A stretch of 25,733 nt of DNA from Methanobacteriota archaeon (GTDB taxonomy: Archaea > Halobacteriota > Methanosarcinia > Methanosarcinales > Methanosarcinaceae), in NCBI GenBank assembly GCA_023399215.1, contig JAEWQJ010000053.1, forward strand, positions 1-25,733. The letters are read 5' to 3'. This document shows, piece by piece, positions 7,535-15,747 of this stretch. The stretch's first letter is position 1. Every line of letters starts with the position of its first letter. The position numbers and the translations under genes are program-made. The notes beneath the pieces were generated by a model. The model saw nothing but the letters and a program-made list of their open reading frames with translations, did no database searches and was not told the origin of the DNA.

Positions 7535-7561
7535 TCCTGCCTACTGAAAAAACAGGCAGGA
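7535..7561 (-). terminator. argG downstream hairpin
   Basis: TCCTGCCT and AGGCAGGA form an 8-bp stem around an 11-base loop, 21 bp beyond the argG stop. Read on the - strand, the stem is followed by a T-rich stretch (ATTATTCTCTTTTTT), so it is a plausible terminator for argG. Confidence 0.55.
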
Positions 7562-7581
7562 AATGAAATAAAATTTCAAAT

Positions 7582-8769
7582 TCACTGTTTATCCATCACT
7601 TTCCTGTACATCCTGGCCTGGAACCCGTGATACTTCGCAAATCCTTCTGAGTCCTTCTGGTCAATGGTCTGGCTGTCAAACGAAACCAGGTCCTCAGAAT
7701 AGAGAGCATTCGGTGAACTGCGGGCAAGGATTGTAAGTGCACCTTTGTAGAGCCTGACTTTCACTGTACCTGTGACTCTTTCCTGGGACTTGTCGATAAA
7801 GGCGTTAAGGTCGGCATAAAGCGGCTCGTCCACAAGACCGTAATAGGCAAGTTCGGACCACTGGTCGTCTACGATCTTCTTGAACTTGAGTTCGCTGCGG
7901 GTCAGGACGAGTTTTTCGAGATCGGCGTGGGCTGCCAGAAGAACGGTTGCAGCCGGGTGCTCATAGTTCTCGCGGGCTTTTAAGCCGAGCACACGGTCTT
8001 CAATCATATCGGTTCTGCCGACGCCGTTTTCGCCTGCGATTTCATTCATTTTCTTCACAAGGGCGTAGCCGCTCATTTTTTCGCCGTCAAGGGAAACCGG
8101 AACACCTGCTTCAAAGCCGATGTCAACAACCCTGGGCTGGTCAGGAGCTTTTTCAGGCGAGGTTGTCCACTCAAAAATCTCTTCCGGTGGGACAAACGAA
8201 GGATCTTCAAGCCTACCACCTTCGATGCTGCGGCTCCAGATATTTTCGTCAACGCTCCAGGGCTTGGACTTTGTGACTTCCACAGGGATTCCGTGCTCTT
8301 TTGCGTAGTCGATTTCCCACTCACGGGTCAGGTTCATCTCCCGCATTGGGGCGATAACGTCCATGTCGGTCTGGCGGAAAACAGCTTCAAAACGGAGCTG
8401 GTCATTACCTTTTCCTGTGCAGCCGTGGGCAAGGGCTACTGCTCCTTCTTTCCTGGCAGCCTCAACCACTTTTTTCGCGATCAACGGGCGGGCAATTGAA
8501 GTTCCCATTACATAGCCTTCGTAGCTTCCGTTGGCTTTGATCAGGGGGAAGACATAATCTTTAACGAACTCTTCCTTTGCATCAATTGTATAATGCTTGT
8601 TGCTGATCTTCTCTGCTTTTGCATCTGCCCGCTTGATTTCCTCTTCAGGCTGGCCTACATCGACTGAAATCGTAACTACTTCGTCGTATCCGTACTTTTC
8701 CTTAAGGATAGGGATGCACACCGAGGTGTCAAGCCCTCCTGAATATGCGAGTGCAACTTTCTTTGCCAT
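7582..8769 (-). CDS. argG: argininosuccinate synthase
   Basis: Joins citrulline and aspartate with ATP to give argininosuccinate, AMP and pyrophosphate, the next-to-last step of arginine synthesis in the cytoplasm. The 395-residue length is normal for the family. The N-terminus has the PP-loop AYSGGLDTSV (8-17) that binds ATP. Further family landmarks are GSYEGYVMGTSIARPL, AHGCTGKGNDQLRFE, and KSKPWSVDENIWSRSIEGG for citrulline/aspartate binding. The start is ATG 8769-8767 with a GGGGT Shine-Dalgarno about 8 nt upstream. It appears to be a single-gene unit with its own hairpin terminator; carAB, which makes carbamoyl phosphate for citrulline, lies upstream on the same strand. The promoter is unclear: TTTAAATTA (8819-8827) and TTATTATATC (8927-8936), both on the - strand, are candidates, and the second would put a tandem repeat in the leader. 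Confidence 0.97.
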   Translation of the reverse strand: MAKKVALAYSGGLDTSVCIPILKEKYGYDEVVTISVDVGQPEEEIKRADAKAEKISNKHYTIDAKEEFVKDYVFPLIKANGSYEGYVMGTSIARPLIAKKVVEAARKEGAVALAHGCTGKGNDQLRFEAVFRQTDMDVIAPMREMNLTREWEIDYAKEHGIPVEVTKSKPWSVDENIWSRSIEGGRLEDPSFVPPEEIFEWTTSPEKAPDQPRVVDIGFEAGVPVSLDGEKMSGYALVKKMNEIAGENGVGRTDMIEDRVLGLKARENYEHPAATVLLAAHADLEKLVLTRSELKFKKIVDDQWSELAYYGLVDEPLYADLNAFIDKSQERVTGTVKVRLYKGALTILARSSPNALYSEDLVSFDSQTIDQKDSEGFAKYHGFQARMYRKVMDKQ

Positions 8770-8836
8770 GCTTTTACTACCCCTTTAACTATAGATTAAA
8801 ACAAATAAGTGTGATACGTAATTTAAACTTAAGATT

Positions 8837-8916
8837 GACGAGTACTTAAACTTGAACTTGATGAGTACTTGAACTTGATGAGTACTTGAACTTGAACTTG
8901 ATGAGTAACTTGAAAC
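8837..8916. repeat. 17/23-bp tandem repeat upstream of argG
   Basis: About four units start at 8837, 8860, 8877 and 8900. The core is GATGAGTACTTGAACTT (17 bp); the first and third units carry a 6-bp internal duplication (GAACTT) that makes them 23 bp. The array lies in the argG 5' region, either in the leader or just upstream of the promoter. The rest of 8770-9060 shows no gene. Confidence 0.8.
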
Positions 8917-9060
8917 AGAGGTAAAAGATATAATAAGCCCAGATTAGATTGATAGTCTAAATAAATTATGTAAAAGATGGCAAACAAACCATCTTTTTCG
9001 GTTCAGAGAATTTAAGCAGACTTTCGGGCTGAAATCTCTAGTTTTACTCGGTTTTTGCAA

Positions 9061-9214
9061 GTTGGCTTTTACCAGTTGGCTTTTACCAGTTGGTTTTTAC
9101 CAGTTGGCTTTTACCAGTTGGTTTTTACCAGTTGGTTTTTACCAGTTGGTTTTTACCAGTTGGTTTTTACCAGTTGGTTTTTACCAGTTGGTTTTTACCA
9201 GTTGGTTTTTGCCA
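9061..9214. repeat. 14-bp minisatellite, 11 units, abutting carB
   Basis: Eleven units of GTTGG(T/C)TTTTACCA begin at 9061 and repeat exactly every 14 bp to 9214; the only variation is at the sixth base and one A-to-G change in the last unit. The partial twelfth unit contains the carB stop codon (9218-9216). Read in carB sense, each unit is TGGTAAAAACCAAC, so TGGT and ACCA can pair and the carB 3' end would carry a row of small hairpins. Open frames through the array simply repeat and are not genes. Confidence 0.92.
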
Positions 9215-9215
9215 G

Positions 9216-12200
9216 TTAGACTTTGTTTTCCTCTTCCATCTCTTTGTGGTACTCGTTGATGGATTTAATTGTAAGTTCCTCTCCCTTCTTCATAGTTTCT
9301 ATGGCAGCGGCTGCGGCTATTGCGGCCTGCATTGTGGTGATGTACGGGACATTGAAGTCAACAGCAGCCCGCCTGATCCTTGAACCGTCCCTGCGGGACT
9401 GTTTGCTTGTCGGGGTATTGATGATAAGGTTAACCTCGTCCCTGCGCATCATATCTATGACATTCGGGCTTCCGTCATGGACCTTTTTCACCACATCCAT
9501 GAAGACCCCGTGCTGTGCAAGATAATTTACAGTGCCCTCTGTACCCATAAGTTCAAGGCCTGCTGCCTGCAGTTTCTTTGCAACGTCCACAAGTTCGGTT
9601 TTATCTGCATTCCTTATGGAAAGGAAGACTTTTCCAGTCAGAGGCAGCACATTGTCGGCTGCAAGCTCTGCCTTATAATATGCCCTTCCGAAGTCGTAGT
9701 CAATTCCCATTACCTCGCCAGTACTCTTCATCTCCGGGCCGAGGACAGGGTCTGCACCTGGTAATTTATCGAAAGGCAGGAGGACTTCCTTAATTGAGAC
9801 ATGTTTGGGTTTTGGCTCGTCCGTGTAGCCCAGGCTCTTTAAGCTGTATCCTGCAATCACCTTGGCTGCAATCTTTGCAAGCGGGATTCCAACGGACTTT
9901 GAAACAAAAGGAATTGTCCTGCTTGAACGGGGGTTTGCCTCAAGCACATAGACCTTCCCACCTTTCTCTGCCATCTGGATATTTATCAGTCCCTTAACCC
10001 TGAGAGCAAGAGCTATCTTGCGGGTATAATCTCTTACCTGGTCAAGAACATCAGGCGAGAGACTCTGGGGTGGAATTACGCAGGCTGAGTCTCCTGAGTG
10101 AACACCTGCTTCCTCGATGTGTTCCATTATTGCGCCGATAATTACGTCTTTCTGGTCACAGACTGCATCCACATCGATTTCAGAGGCTGCCTCAAGGAAA
10201 TCATCAATCAGTATTGGGTGTTCGTGAGAGACCCTGACTGCCTCTTTCATATAGCGTTCAAGGTCTATTTCATCGTATACGATTTCCATTGCCCGCCCGC
10301 CGAGCACGTAGGAAGGACGCACAAGTACAGGGAAGCCGATCCGCTTTGCAATCTCAATTGCTTCCTTCTGGGAAGTTGCATACCCGCCTTCAGGCTGTGG
10401 AACGCCAAGCTTCTGCATAAGGATATAGAACTTTTCCCTGTCTTCGGCAAGGTCCATATCATCAGGGTCAGTGCCCATGATCACGGTATTAAGGTCGGCC
10501 CTGCGCTTCAATTCCTGCTTGAGTGGAATTGCAAGGTTCACCGAGGTTTGACCTCCAAACTGTACAAGGACTCCATCAGGCTTCTCACGCTCGATTACGT
10601 TCATCACATACTCAAGGGTAAGAGGTTCAAAAAAGAGCTTGTCTGAGGTATCAAAGTCTGTAGATACGGTTTCGGGGTTATTATTAATGATATGAGTCTC
10701 TATGCCTTCTTCCCGAAGTGCAGTGACTGCGTGCACAGTACAGTAATCGAACTCGATTCCCTGTCCAATCCTTATCGGGCCTGCACCAAGAATAAGAATC
10801 TTCTTCTTATCTGTGGCGTTTGTTTCGCAGGAGTCTTCGTAAGTAGAATAATAATAAGGAGTAGCTGCCTCAAACTCGGCTGCACAGGTATCTACCATCT
10901 TGAAGGTAGCCAGGATTCCGGCTTCATGTCTTAGGTCACTTATTTCCTGCCTGGTACTTCCAGTCAGCTCTGCAAGGCGCGTATCCGGGAAACCCATCCT
11001 TTTTGCTTCGCGCAGGAGTTCAGGAGTGAGTTCTTCTGCCCTAATGCGCTTTTCCATATCCACGATCCTTTTTATCTTTGAGATAAAGAAGGGGTTAATG
11101 CTCGAAAGCTCGGCAATTTCTTTTACCGACATGCCCCTCTCAAGTGCATCAAATATAACAAAAAGGCGTTCGCTTGTAGGGGTCTTGAGAAGAGTTTTAG
11201 CTTCAGGATCGTCCCAGTGCTTATTTCCTAACTGGTTGTCGATGTCCAGGGACTTAAAAGCCTTTAGCAGAGATTCTTCAATGGTTCTGCCAATTGCCAT
11301 GACTTCTCCCGTACTTTTCATGGCTGTAGTCAGGGTCTTGTCTGCGGTTGTGAACTTGTCAAAAGGCCACCTGGGAATCTTTGTAATTACATAGTCCAGA
11401 GCAGGCTCAAAAGAAGCAGGGGTGCTCTTAGTAACATTGTTTATGATCTCATCAAGCTTCATTCCGATTGCAATTTTTGCAGTTACACGGGCAATCGGGT
11501 AACCTGTAGCCTTTGATGCAAGGGCTGATGACCTTGAAACCCTCGGGTTTACCTCGACAACGCGGTAATCGCCTTCTTTTAAGGCATACTGGATATTGCA
11601 CCCGCCTTCGATCTTGAGGGCGCGGATAATCTTGATTGAGGCACTCCTGAGCATCTGGTGCTCAGCATCGCTTAAGGTCTGGGAAGGAGCAACAACTGCC
11701 GATTCTCCTGTATGCACGCCCATTGGGTCAATATTTTCCATGTTACAGATCACGATGCAGGTATCGTTTGCATCTCTCATGACCTCATACTCGACCTCTG
11801 CCCAGCCAAGCACACTTTCTTCAATGAGCACCTGGTTGATACGGCTGCGCCTGAGCCCGCGTTCCGTGATTTCAAGCAGCTCTTCTTTTGTGCGGGCAAT
11901 TCCGCCTCCTGCTCCTCCAAGGGTGTATGCCGGACGAATAATGAGAGGAAGGCCGAGTTCATCGACAACGTCTTCAGCTTCTTTTAAAGAATTGACTGCC
12001 CGGCTTAAGGGAACCTTTTCCCCTATCTTGATCATTGTCTCTTTGAAGAGTTCCCTGTCTTCGGTATTTTTAATGGCTTCAACAGGAGTTCCCAGGATTT
12101 TTACCCCGTATTTTTCAAAAACACCCATTTCTGCAAGTTCACTGGTAATATTAAGGCCGGTCTGTCCTCCAATACCTGCAATAATTCCGTCTGGGCGTTC

Positions 12201-12440
12201 TTTTTCAATAATTTTTTCTACTATCTTGGCGTCAAGGGGCTCGATATAGACCGAATCAGCCATTTCAGGATCGGTCATTATGGTTGCAGGGTTTGAGTTT
12301 ACAAGAACAACCTTTATCCCTTCTTCTTTTAAAGACCTGCAAGCCTGGCTGCCTGAGAAATCGAATTCCGCAGCCTGTCCTATAGTGATTGGCCCTGAGC
12401 CTATAAGCAAAACCTTCTTTATGTCCTCTCGTTTTGGCAT
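9216..12440 (-). CDS. carB: carbamoyl phosphate synthetase, large subunit
   Basis: The 1074-residue synthetase subunit makes carbamoyl phosphate from bicarbonate, ammonia supplied by CarA, and two ATP, feeding both arginine and pyrimidine synthesis. It has the duplicated ATP-grasp organisation. The first half starts with LLIGSGPITIGQAAEFDFSG and holds RPAYTLGGAGGGIA; the second starts near residue 555 with LILGAGPIRIGQGIEFDY and holds RPSYVLGGRAMEIVYD. The C-terminal MGS-like regulatory domain (about 935-1074) includes TEGTVNYLAQHG and INTPTSKQSRRDGSRIRRAA. The length is normal for a fused large subunit, unlike the split form of some methanogens. The start ATG overlaps the carA stop by one base (TAATG), and GGAGGTGA lies just upstream, so the two subunits are made together. 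The 3' end runs into a 14-bp repeat array. Confidence 0.98.
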   Translation of the reverse strand: MPKREDIKKVLLIGSGPITIGQAAEFDFSGSQACRSLKEEGIKVVLVNSNPATIMTDPEMADSVYIEPLDAKIVEKIIEKERPDGIIAGIGGQTGLNITSELAEMGVFEKYGVKILGTPVEAIKNTEDRELFKETMIKIGEKVPLSRAVNSLKEAEDVVDELGLPLIIRPAYTLGGAGGGIARTKEELLEITERGLRRSRINQVLIEESVLGWAEVEYEVMRDANDTCIVICNMENIDPMGVHTGESAVVAPSQTLSDAEHQMLRSASIKIIRALKIEGGCNIQYALKEGDYRVVEVNPRVSRSSALASKATGYPIARVTAKIAIGMKLDEIINNVTKSTPASFEPALDYVITKIPRWPFDKFTTADKTLTTAMKSTGEVMAIGRTIEESLLKAFKSLDIDNQLGNKHWDDPEAKTLLKTPTSERLFVIFDALERGMSVKEIAELSSINPFFISKIKRIVDMEKRIRAEELTPELLREAKRMGFPDTRLAELTGSTRQEISDLRHEAGILATFKMVDTCAAEFEAATPYYYSTYEDSCETNATDKKKILILGAGPIRIGQGIEFDYCTVHAVTALREEGIETHIINNNPETVSTDFDTSDKLFFEPLTLEYVMNVIEREKPDGVLVQFGGQTSVNLAIPLKQELKRRADLNTVIMGTDPDDMDLAEDREKFYILMQKLGVPQPEGGYATSQKEAIEIAKRIGFPVLVRPSYVLGGRAMEIVYDEIDLERYMKEAVRVSHEHPILIDDFLEAASEIDVDAVCDQKDVIIGAIMEHIEEAGVHSGDSACVIPPQSLSPDVLDQVRDYTRKIALALRVKGLINIQMAEKGGKVYVLEANPRSSRTIPFVSKSVGIPLAKIAAKVIAGYSLKSLGYTDEPKPKHVSIKEVLLPFDKLPGADPVLGPEMKSTGEVMGIDYDFGRAYYKAELAADNVLPLTGKVFLSIRNADKTELVDVAKKLQAAGLELMGTEGTVNYLAQHGVFMDVVKKVHDGSPNVIDMMRRDEVNLIINTPTSKQSRRDGSRIRRAAVDFNVPYITTMQAAIAAAAAIETMKKGEELTIKSINEYHKEMEEENKV

Positions 12441-13546
12441 TAAATCTCACCTCCGAGGACCTTTACAACCTTGCCAAAGAACGTTTCCTCGGTATCCATA
12501 GGCCCTGCCTGGGCTTCAGGATGGAACTGTACACTGAAAATATCCAGGTCTTTGTGGGAAACCCCTTCTACGGTTTTGTCATTTGCATTCAGGTACTTTA
12601 CATAGAGCCCTGTGCCGTCAAGGGAGTCCGCATCAACGGCATACCCATGGTTCTGGGAGGTTATGAAAATCTTGTTTTCAATCAGGTCCTTTACTGGCTG
12701 GTTCCCTCCCCTGTGCCCGAATTTCAACTTGTAGGTTTTTGCTCCCATAGCAAGGGAAATAATCTGGTGTCCGAAACAGATCCCGCAAACCGGAATCGTG
12801 CCTGCAAAAGCCTTTACGGCATTGATTGCATCCGTTGCTTTTTCCGGGTCTCCTGGCCCATTTGAGATAAAAAGAAGGTCAGGTTCGTAATTTGCAATTT
12901 CCGAGGGTTTTGTAGTTGCAGGAACCAGAGTAAGGTCAATTCCCCGCTTGTGAAGGTTGTTTATGATGTTTCGTTTTATCCCGAGGTCGACTATAACCGC
13001 ATGTTTGCGTTTGCTTCCGCCTTTCCAGGCGCCTTCTGCTCCGGGAATGAAATATGGCTCTTTACAGGTTACAAGGGAGATAAGTTCCTCATCCGTGAGC
13101 TGTGGAGAGTTTCTTGCTACATCAACAGCCTCTTCCCCGTCATCGCTGCCTGCGATAAGAGCTGCCCTCATGGTTCCGCGCTCCCTTGCCCTGATGGTGA
13201 GCATCCGGGTGTCCACTCCTTCAATTCCTGGCTTTCCTTCATCCTCTAAAAATTTATGAATTGAACGGGATGATTTATAATGATAAGGCTTTTTGCAGGC
13301 CTCCCTTACAACTAACCCTTCCGCATGCATGTTATCGGACTGGACGCGCTCCCCGCTGACACCGTAGTTTCCGATAAGGGGATAAGTGAACATTAAAATC
13401 TGACCCTTGTAAGAAGGGTCTGTTAGGGCCTCCTCATATCCCGTGAATTGAGTGGTAAAAACAAGTTCGCCGCAAGCTGTGCCTTCGGCACCAAAACCGG
13501 TGCCCTTAATAACTGTTCCGTCTTCTAAGCCTAGTACTGCTTTCAT
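12440..13546 (-). CDS. carA: carbamoyl phosphate synthetase, small (glutaminase) subunit
   Basis: Hydrolyses glutamine and channels ammonia to CarB. The N-terminal small-subunit domain begins MKAVLGLEDGTVIKG. The C-terminal class I amidotransferase domain has the nucleophile in CGICFGHQ (phenylalanine replaces the usual leucine before the glycine) and the His/Glu pair in SVQFHPEAQAG. The start is placed at ATG 13546-13544, giving 368 residues. AGGT lies about 7 nt upstream, and homologues begin with this sequence. An in-frame ATG at 13579 would add 11 residues but has no ribosome binding site. The first gene of the carAB operon, it overlaps carB by one base. TATA-like elements lie about 60-115 bp upstream. 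It shares a 690-bp region with the divergent transporter operon. Confidence 0.96.
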   Translation of the reverse strand: MKAVLGLEDGTVIKGTGFGAEGTACGELVFTTQFTGYEEALTDPSYKGQILMFTYPLIGNYGVSGERVQSDNMHAEGLVVREACKKPYHYKSSRSIHKFLEDEGKPGIEGVDTRMLTIRARERGTMRAALIAGSDDGEEAVDVARNSPQLTDEELISLVTCKEPYFIPGAEGAWKGGSKRKHAVIVDLGIKRNIINNLHKRGIDLTLVPATTKPSEIANYEPDLLFISNGPGDPEKATDAINAVKAFAGTIPVCGICFGHQIISLAMGAKTYKLKFGHRGGNQPVKDLIENKIFITSQNHGYAVDADSLDGTGLYVKYLNANDKTVEGVSHKDLDIFSVQFHPEAQAGPMDTEETFFGKVVKVLGGEI

Positions 13547-13639
13547 CATCTGAACCTGCGAGTAAATATCATAAGACATGTATAAGTGTTACGATGAATT
13601 TCCCTATTCCAGGAATTCCCATATTTTTCAGTCTTTAAA

Positions 13640-13647
13640 TATATAAA
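13640..13647 (-). promoter_or_regulatory. candidate TATA box of carAB
   Basis: On the - strand this reads TTTATATA within AGATTTATATATTTAAAG, a good archaeal TATA region. It would place transcription start near 13615 and give a leader of about 70 nt. A second AT-rich element, GAAAATATATAA, lies just upstream (13656-13667). Confidence 0.45.
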
Positions 13648-13679
13648 TCTTTCAATTATATATTTTCATCCGGGAGTCC

Positions 13680-14238
13680 GTTCTTCAAGCTCTAAATAAA
13701 ACTTATCTTCTGGAATGTTGACATTCAAAATAATACTTAATAAATTAGTTAAGTAATTAATTAATAAAATGCCGGAAATCTTGAGGACTGTACTAAAAAT
13801 ATATAGGAAGTCATTAACTTACTGGAGTGGTGGATTTGTATTACAACAAAATCATAACCTGAAACTCCAATATGCTAAAGTAAAGCCAATTTTCATACTT
13901 TTAGATCCTGAAATCATATGTTACTTGTGCTAGTTTTCTGAGAGAAATTTATTTTTTATATATTAAATTTTCGCAAAAATTGTATATATAATTGGGCAAA
14001 AAATAACAGCTAGGAAAATAAGTTGTTTAAGCTGCAAAAAATCGAGTGTTCTCTTAAGTTTATATTTCCAGTTACCTGATTTTTAGCTGTCCGAATCAAT
14101 AGTAAAGAGAACTAACCAACTCGAGTAAACTTAGTTTTTATTAAATGGGTTTTGTGGCAATTTTCTAACAACGTTTTACCTTTGCAACGACTTGTAAATA
14201 ATTTTTGAAACCACTTCGGTCAAAACCTGAGTATCATT
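13680..14238. other. AT-rich control region between carA and the transporter operon
   Basis: Holds no convincing gene. It contains several TATA-like runs for the rightward operon (TTTTTATATATTAAA near 13951, GTATATATAATT near 13982, AAGTTTATATTT at 14056). The long leader is compatible with regulated expression, but no riboswitch or operator motif was recognised. A 54-codon frame from ATG 13769 has no ribosome binding site and no known relatives by eye. Confidence 0.45.
14056..14067 (+). promoter_or_regulatory. candidate TATA box of the transporter operon
   Basis: AAGTTTATATTT is the TATA-like element nearest the operon. It would start transcription near 14090, with a leader of about 150 nt. 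Two stronger-looking but more distant elements (near 13951 and 13982) compete for the assignment. Confidence 0.3.
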
Positions 14239-15747
14239 ATGAACAAAAAAATAAAACTTGAAGTTCGAAATATTACCAAGGTCTTTGGTAAGAATCCTCA
14301 GAGAGTAATCTCCCTTCTAAATAAAGGCTTCTCCAAAAGTGAAATTTTTGAAAAAACAAAACAGACTGTTGGGCTCAACAAAGTCAATTTCAAAGTCTAC
14401 GAAGGAGAGATCTTCGTCATAATGGGGCTTTCGGGTTCAGGTAAGTCTACTCTTTTGCGCTGCTTAAATCGCCTTATTGAGCCAACTGCGGGAGAAATCC
14501 TGATAGATGGGCAGAACATCACGCAGATGAATGCGGAAGAACTGCGTGATGTTCGCAGAACCAGGATTGGTATGGTATTTCAAAACTTTGCCCTACTTCC
14601 CCATAAAAACGTGCTTGATAACGTTGCTTACGGGCTTGAGATCCAGGGAATTCCTAAAGAAAAACGCTACCCTAAGGCGCTGGTATCCATAGAAAACGTG
14701 GGCCTAAAAGGCTATGAACATAGCAGAATAACCCAGTTGAGTGGAGGCATGAAGCAGAGAGTAGGGCTTGCAAGAGCGCTTGCCAATGATCCTGAGATCC
14801 TGCTCATGGACGAAGCTTTCAGTGCCCTTGATCCACTTATCAGGAACGAGATGCAGGACGAGCTGATTGCCCTTGAGGACAGGGTGCAAAAAACAATTAT
14901 CTTTGTCTCCCATGACCTGAATGAAGCCCTGAAACTCGGAGACCGCATTGCCATCATGAAAGACGGTGAAGTCGTCCAGATCGGGACTCCTGAAGAGATC
15001 CTGACCGAACCTGCAAATTCCTATGTTTCAAGGTTCGTTTCAGGTGTTGACAGGTCTAAAATCCTTACCGCTGAATCGGTTATGAAACGGCCTGAACCGC
15101 TAGTGTCTATCAATTCCGGGCCCAGAGTTGCTATTCAGTTGATGAAAGATCATGGGATTTCCTCGATTTATGTAGTTGAAGGAAAGAACAGGCACCTGAA
15201 AGGCATACTTGTGATAGATGATGCACTTGAAGCCCTTAGGAGCGGGAAGAGCCTTGAAGAAGCAATGTTTCCTGAGGCTCCACGTGTATCTCCAGATCGG
15301 TCTCTTAATGAGGTGATTCCCTTGATTGCGGAAAGCCATTATCCCCTTGCTGTGGTCAATGATTCAGGAAAACTGCTTGGGATTATAGTCCGAGGAACTG
15401 TACTTGGTGCTCTTGCAATGGCTGGAGAAAACGGGCAGGCTGAGACCTCCAAAGAAAAAAATCTAGAAAAAAATACCTCAGAAGAAAGAAGCGCTTCAGA
15501 GAAAACTTTTGAAGGAAAGCCTGCTGAGAAAACTGTCCTGATAGGTAAAAATGAAGGAGAAGCCGGACCTCCCTTAAAAAGTTCAGGCGTTCTGAATTCC
15601 CAGAATAGTATAATTAATAACGGAACTGACAGTGAAGCTTTACCAATTAACAATGGAACTGACAGTGAAGCTGTACCCCCCAAACTGAATGCTAAAGAAT
15701 TTCTCAGGTCTGACTCAGAGCAAGAACCGGAGGCGAAAACATGCTGA
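14239..15747 (+). CDS. proV: glycine betaine/proline-type ABC transporter ATPase with CBS domains
   Basis: This is the energising subunit of an osmoprotectant importer. The 502-residue protein has Walker A GLSGSGKST (63-71), Q-loop Gln115, signature LSGGMKQR (167-174), Walker B ILLMDEAF (187-194) and switch His225. The N-terminal extension NKGFSKSEIFEKTKQTVGLN and the two CBS repeats (about 278-390) are typical of ProV/OpuAA, where the CBS pair senses ionic strength. Residues 395-502 form a charged, low-complexity tail not usual for the family; it includes a direct 11-residue duplication, INNGTDSEA(L/V)P. ATG 14239 is the only reasonable start; the ribosome binding site is weak. The gene overlaps the permease gene by 7 bp. 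It resembles the Methanosarcina mazei Ota (glycine betaine) system, though which paralogue it is cannot be told here. Confidence 0.93.
   Translation: MNKKIKLEVRNITKVFGKNPQRVISLLNKGFSKSEIFEKTKQTVGLNKVNFKVYEGEIFVIMGLSGSGKSTLLRCLNRLIEPTAGEILIDGQNITQMNAEELRDVRRTRIGMVFQNFALLPHKNVLDNVAYGLEIQGIPKEKRYPKALVSIENVGLKGYEHSRITQLSGGMKQRVGLARALANDPEILLMDEAFSALDPLIRNEMQDELIALEDRVQKTIIFVSHDLNEALKLGDRIAIMKDGEVVQIGTPEEILTEPANSYVSRFVSGVDRSKILTAESVMKRPEPLVSINSGPRVAIQLMKDHGISSIYVVEGKNRHLKGILVIDDALEALRSGKSLEEAMFPEAPRVSPDRSLNEVIPLIAESHYPLAVVNDSGKLLGIIVRGTVLGALAMAGENGQAETSKEKNLEKNTSEERSASEKTFEGKPAEKTVLIGKNEGEAGPPLKSSGVLNSQNSIINNGTDSEALPINNGTDSEAVPPKLNAKEFLRSDSEQEPEAKTC

Noticed and set aside
9061..9214. CRISPR array
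   Set aside because: The units are contiguous 14-bp copies with no unique spacers; no cas genes are nearby. The same applies to the other tandem arrays.
9061..9259. Open + strand frames translating to a repeating FTSWFLPVGFYQL pattern
   Set aside because: The pattern is the 14-bp array read in three frames (14 residues = 3 units); there is no ribosome binding site, and the frames run on antisense to carB.
12440..13579. carA start at ATG 13579
   Set aside because: No ribosome binding site there; the ATG at 13546 matches the usual start of the family and has AGGT upstream.
13769..13933. 54-codon + strand frame between carA and the transporter
   Set aside because: No Shine-Dalgarno, no recognisable features, and it lies in an AT-rich control region; could be chance.
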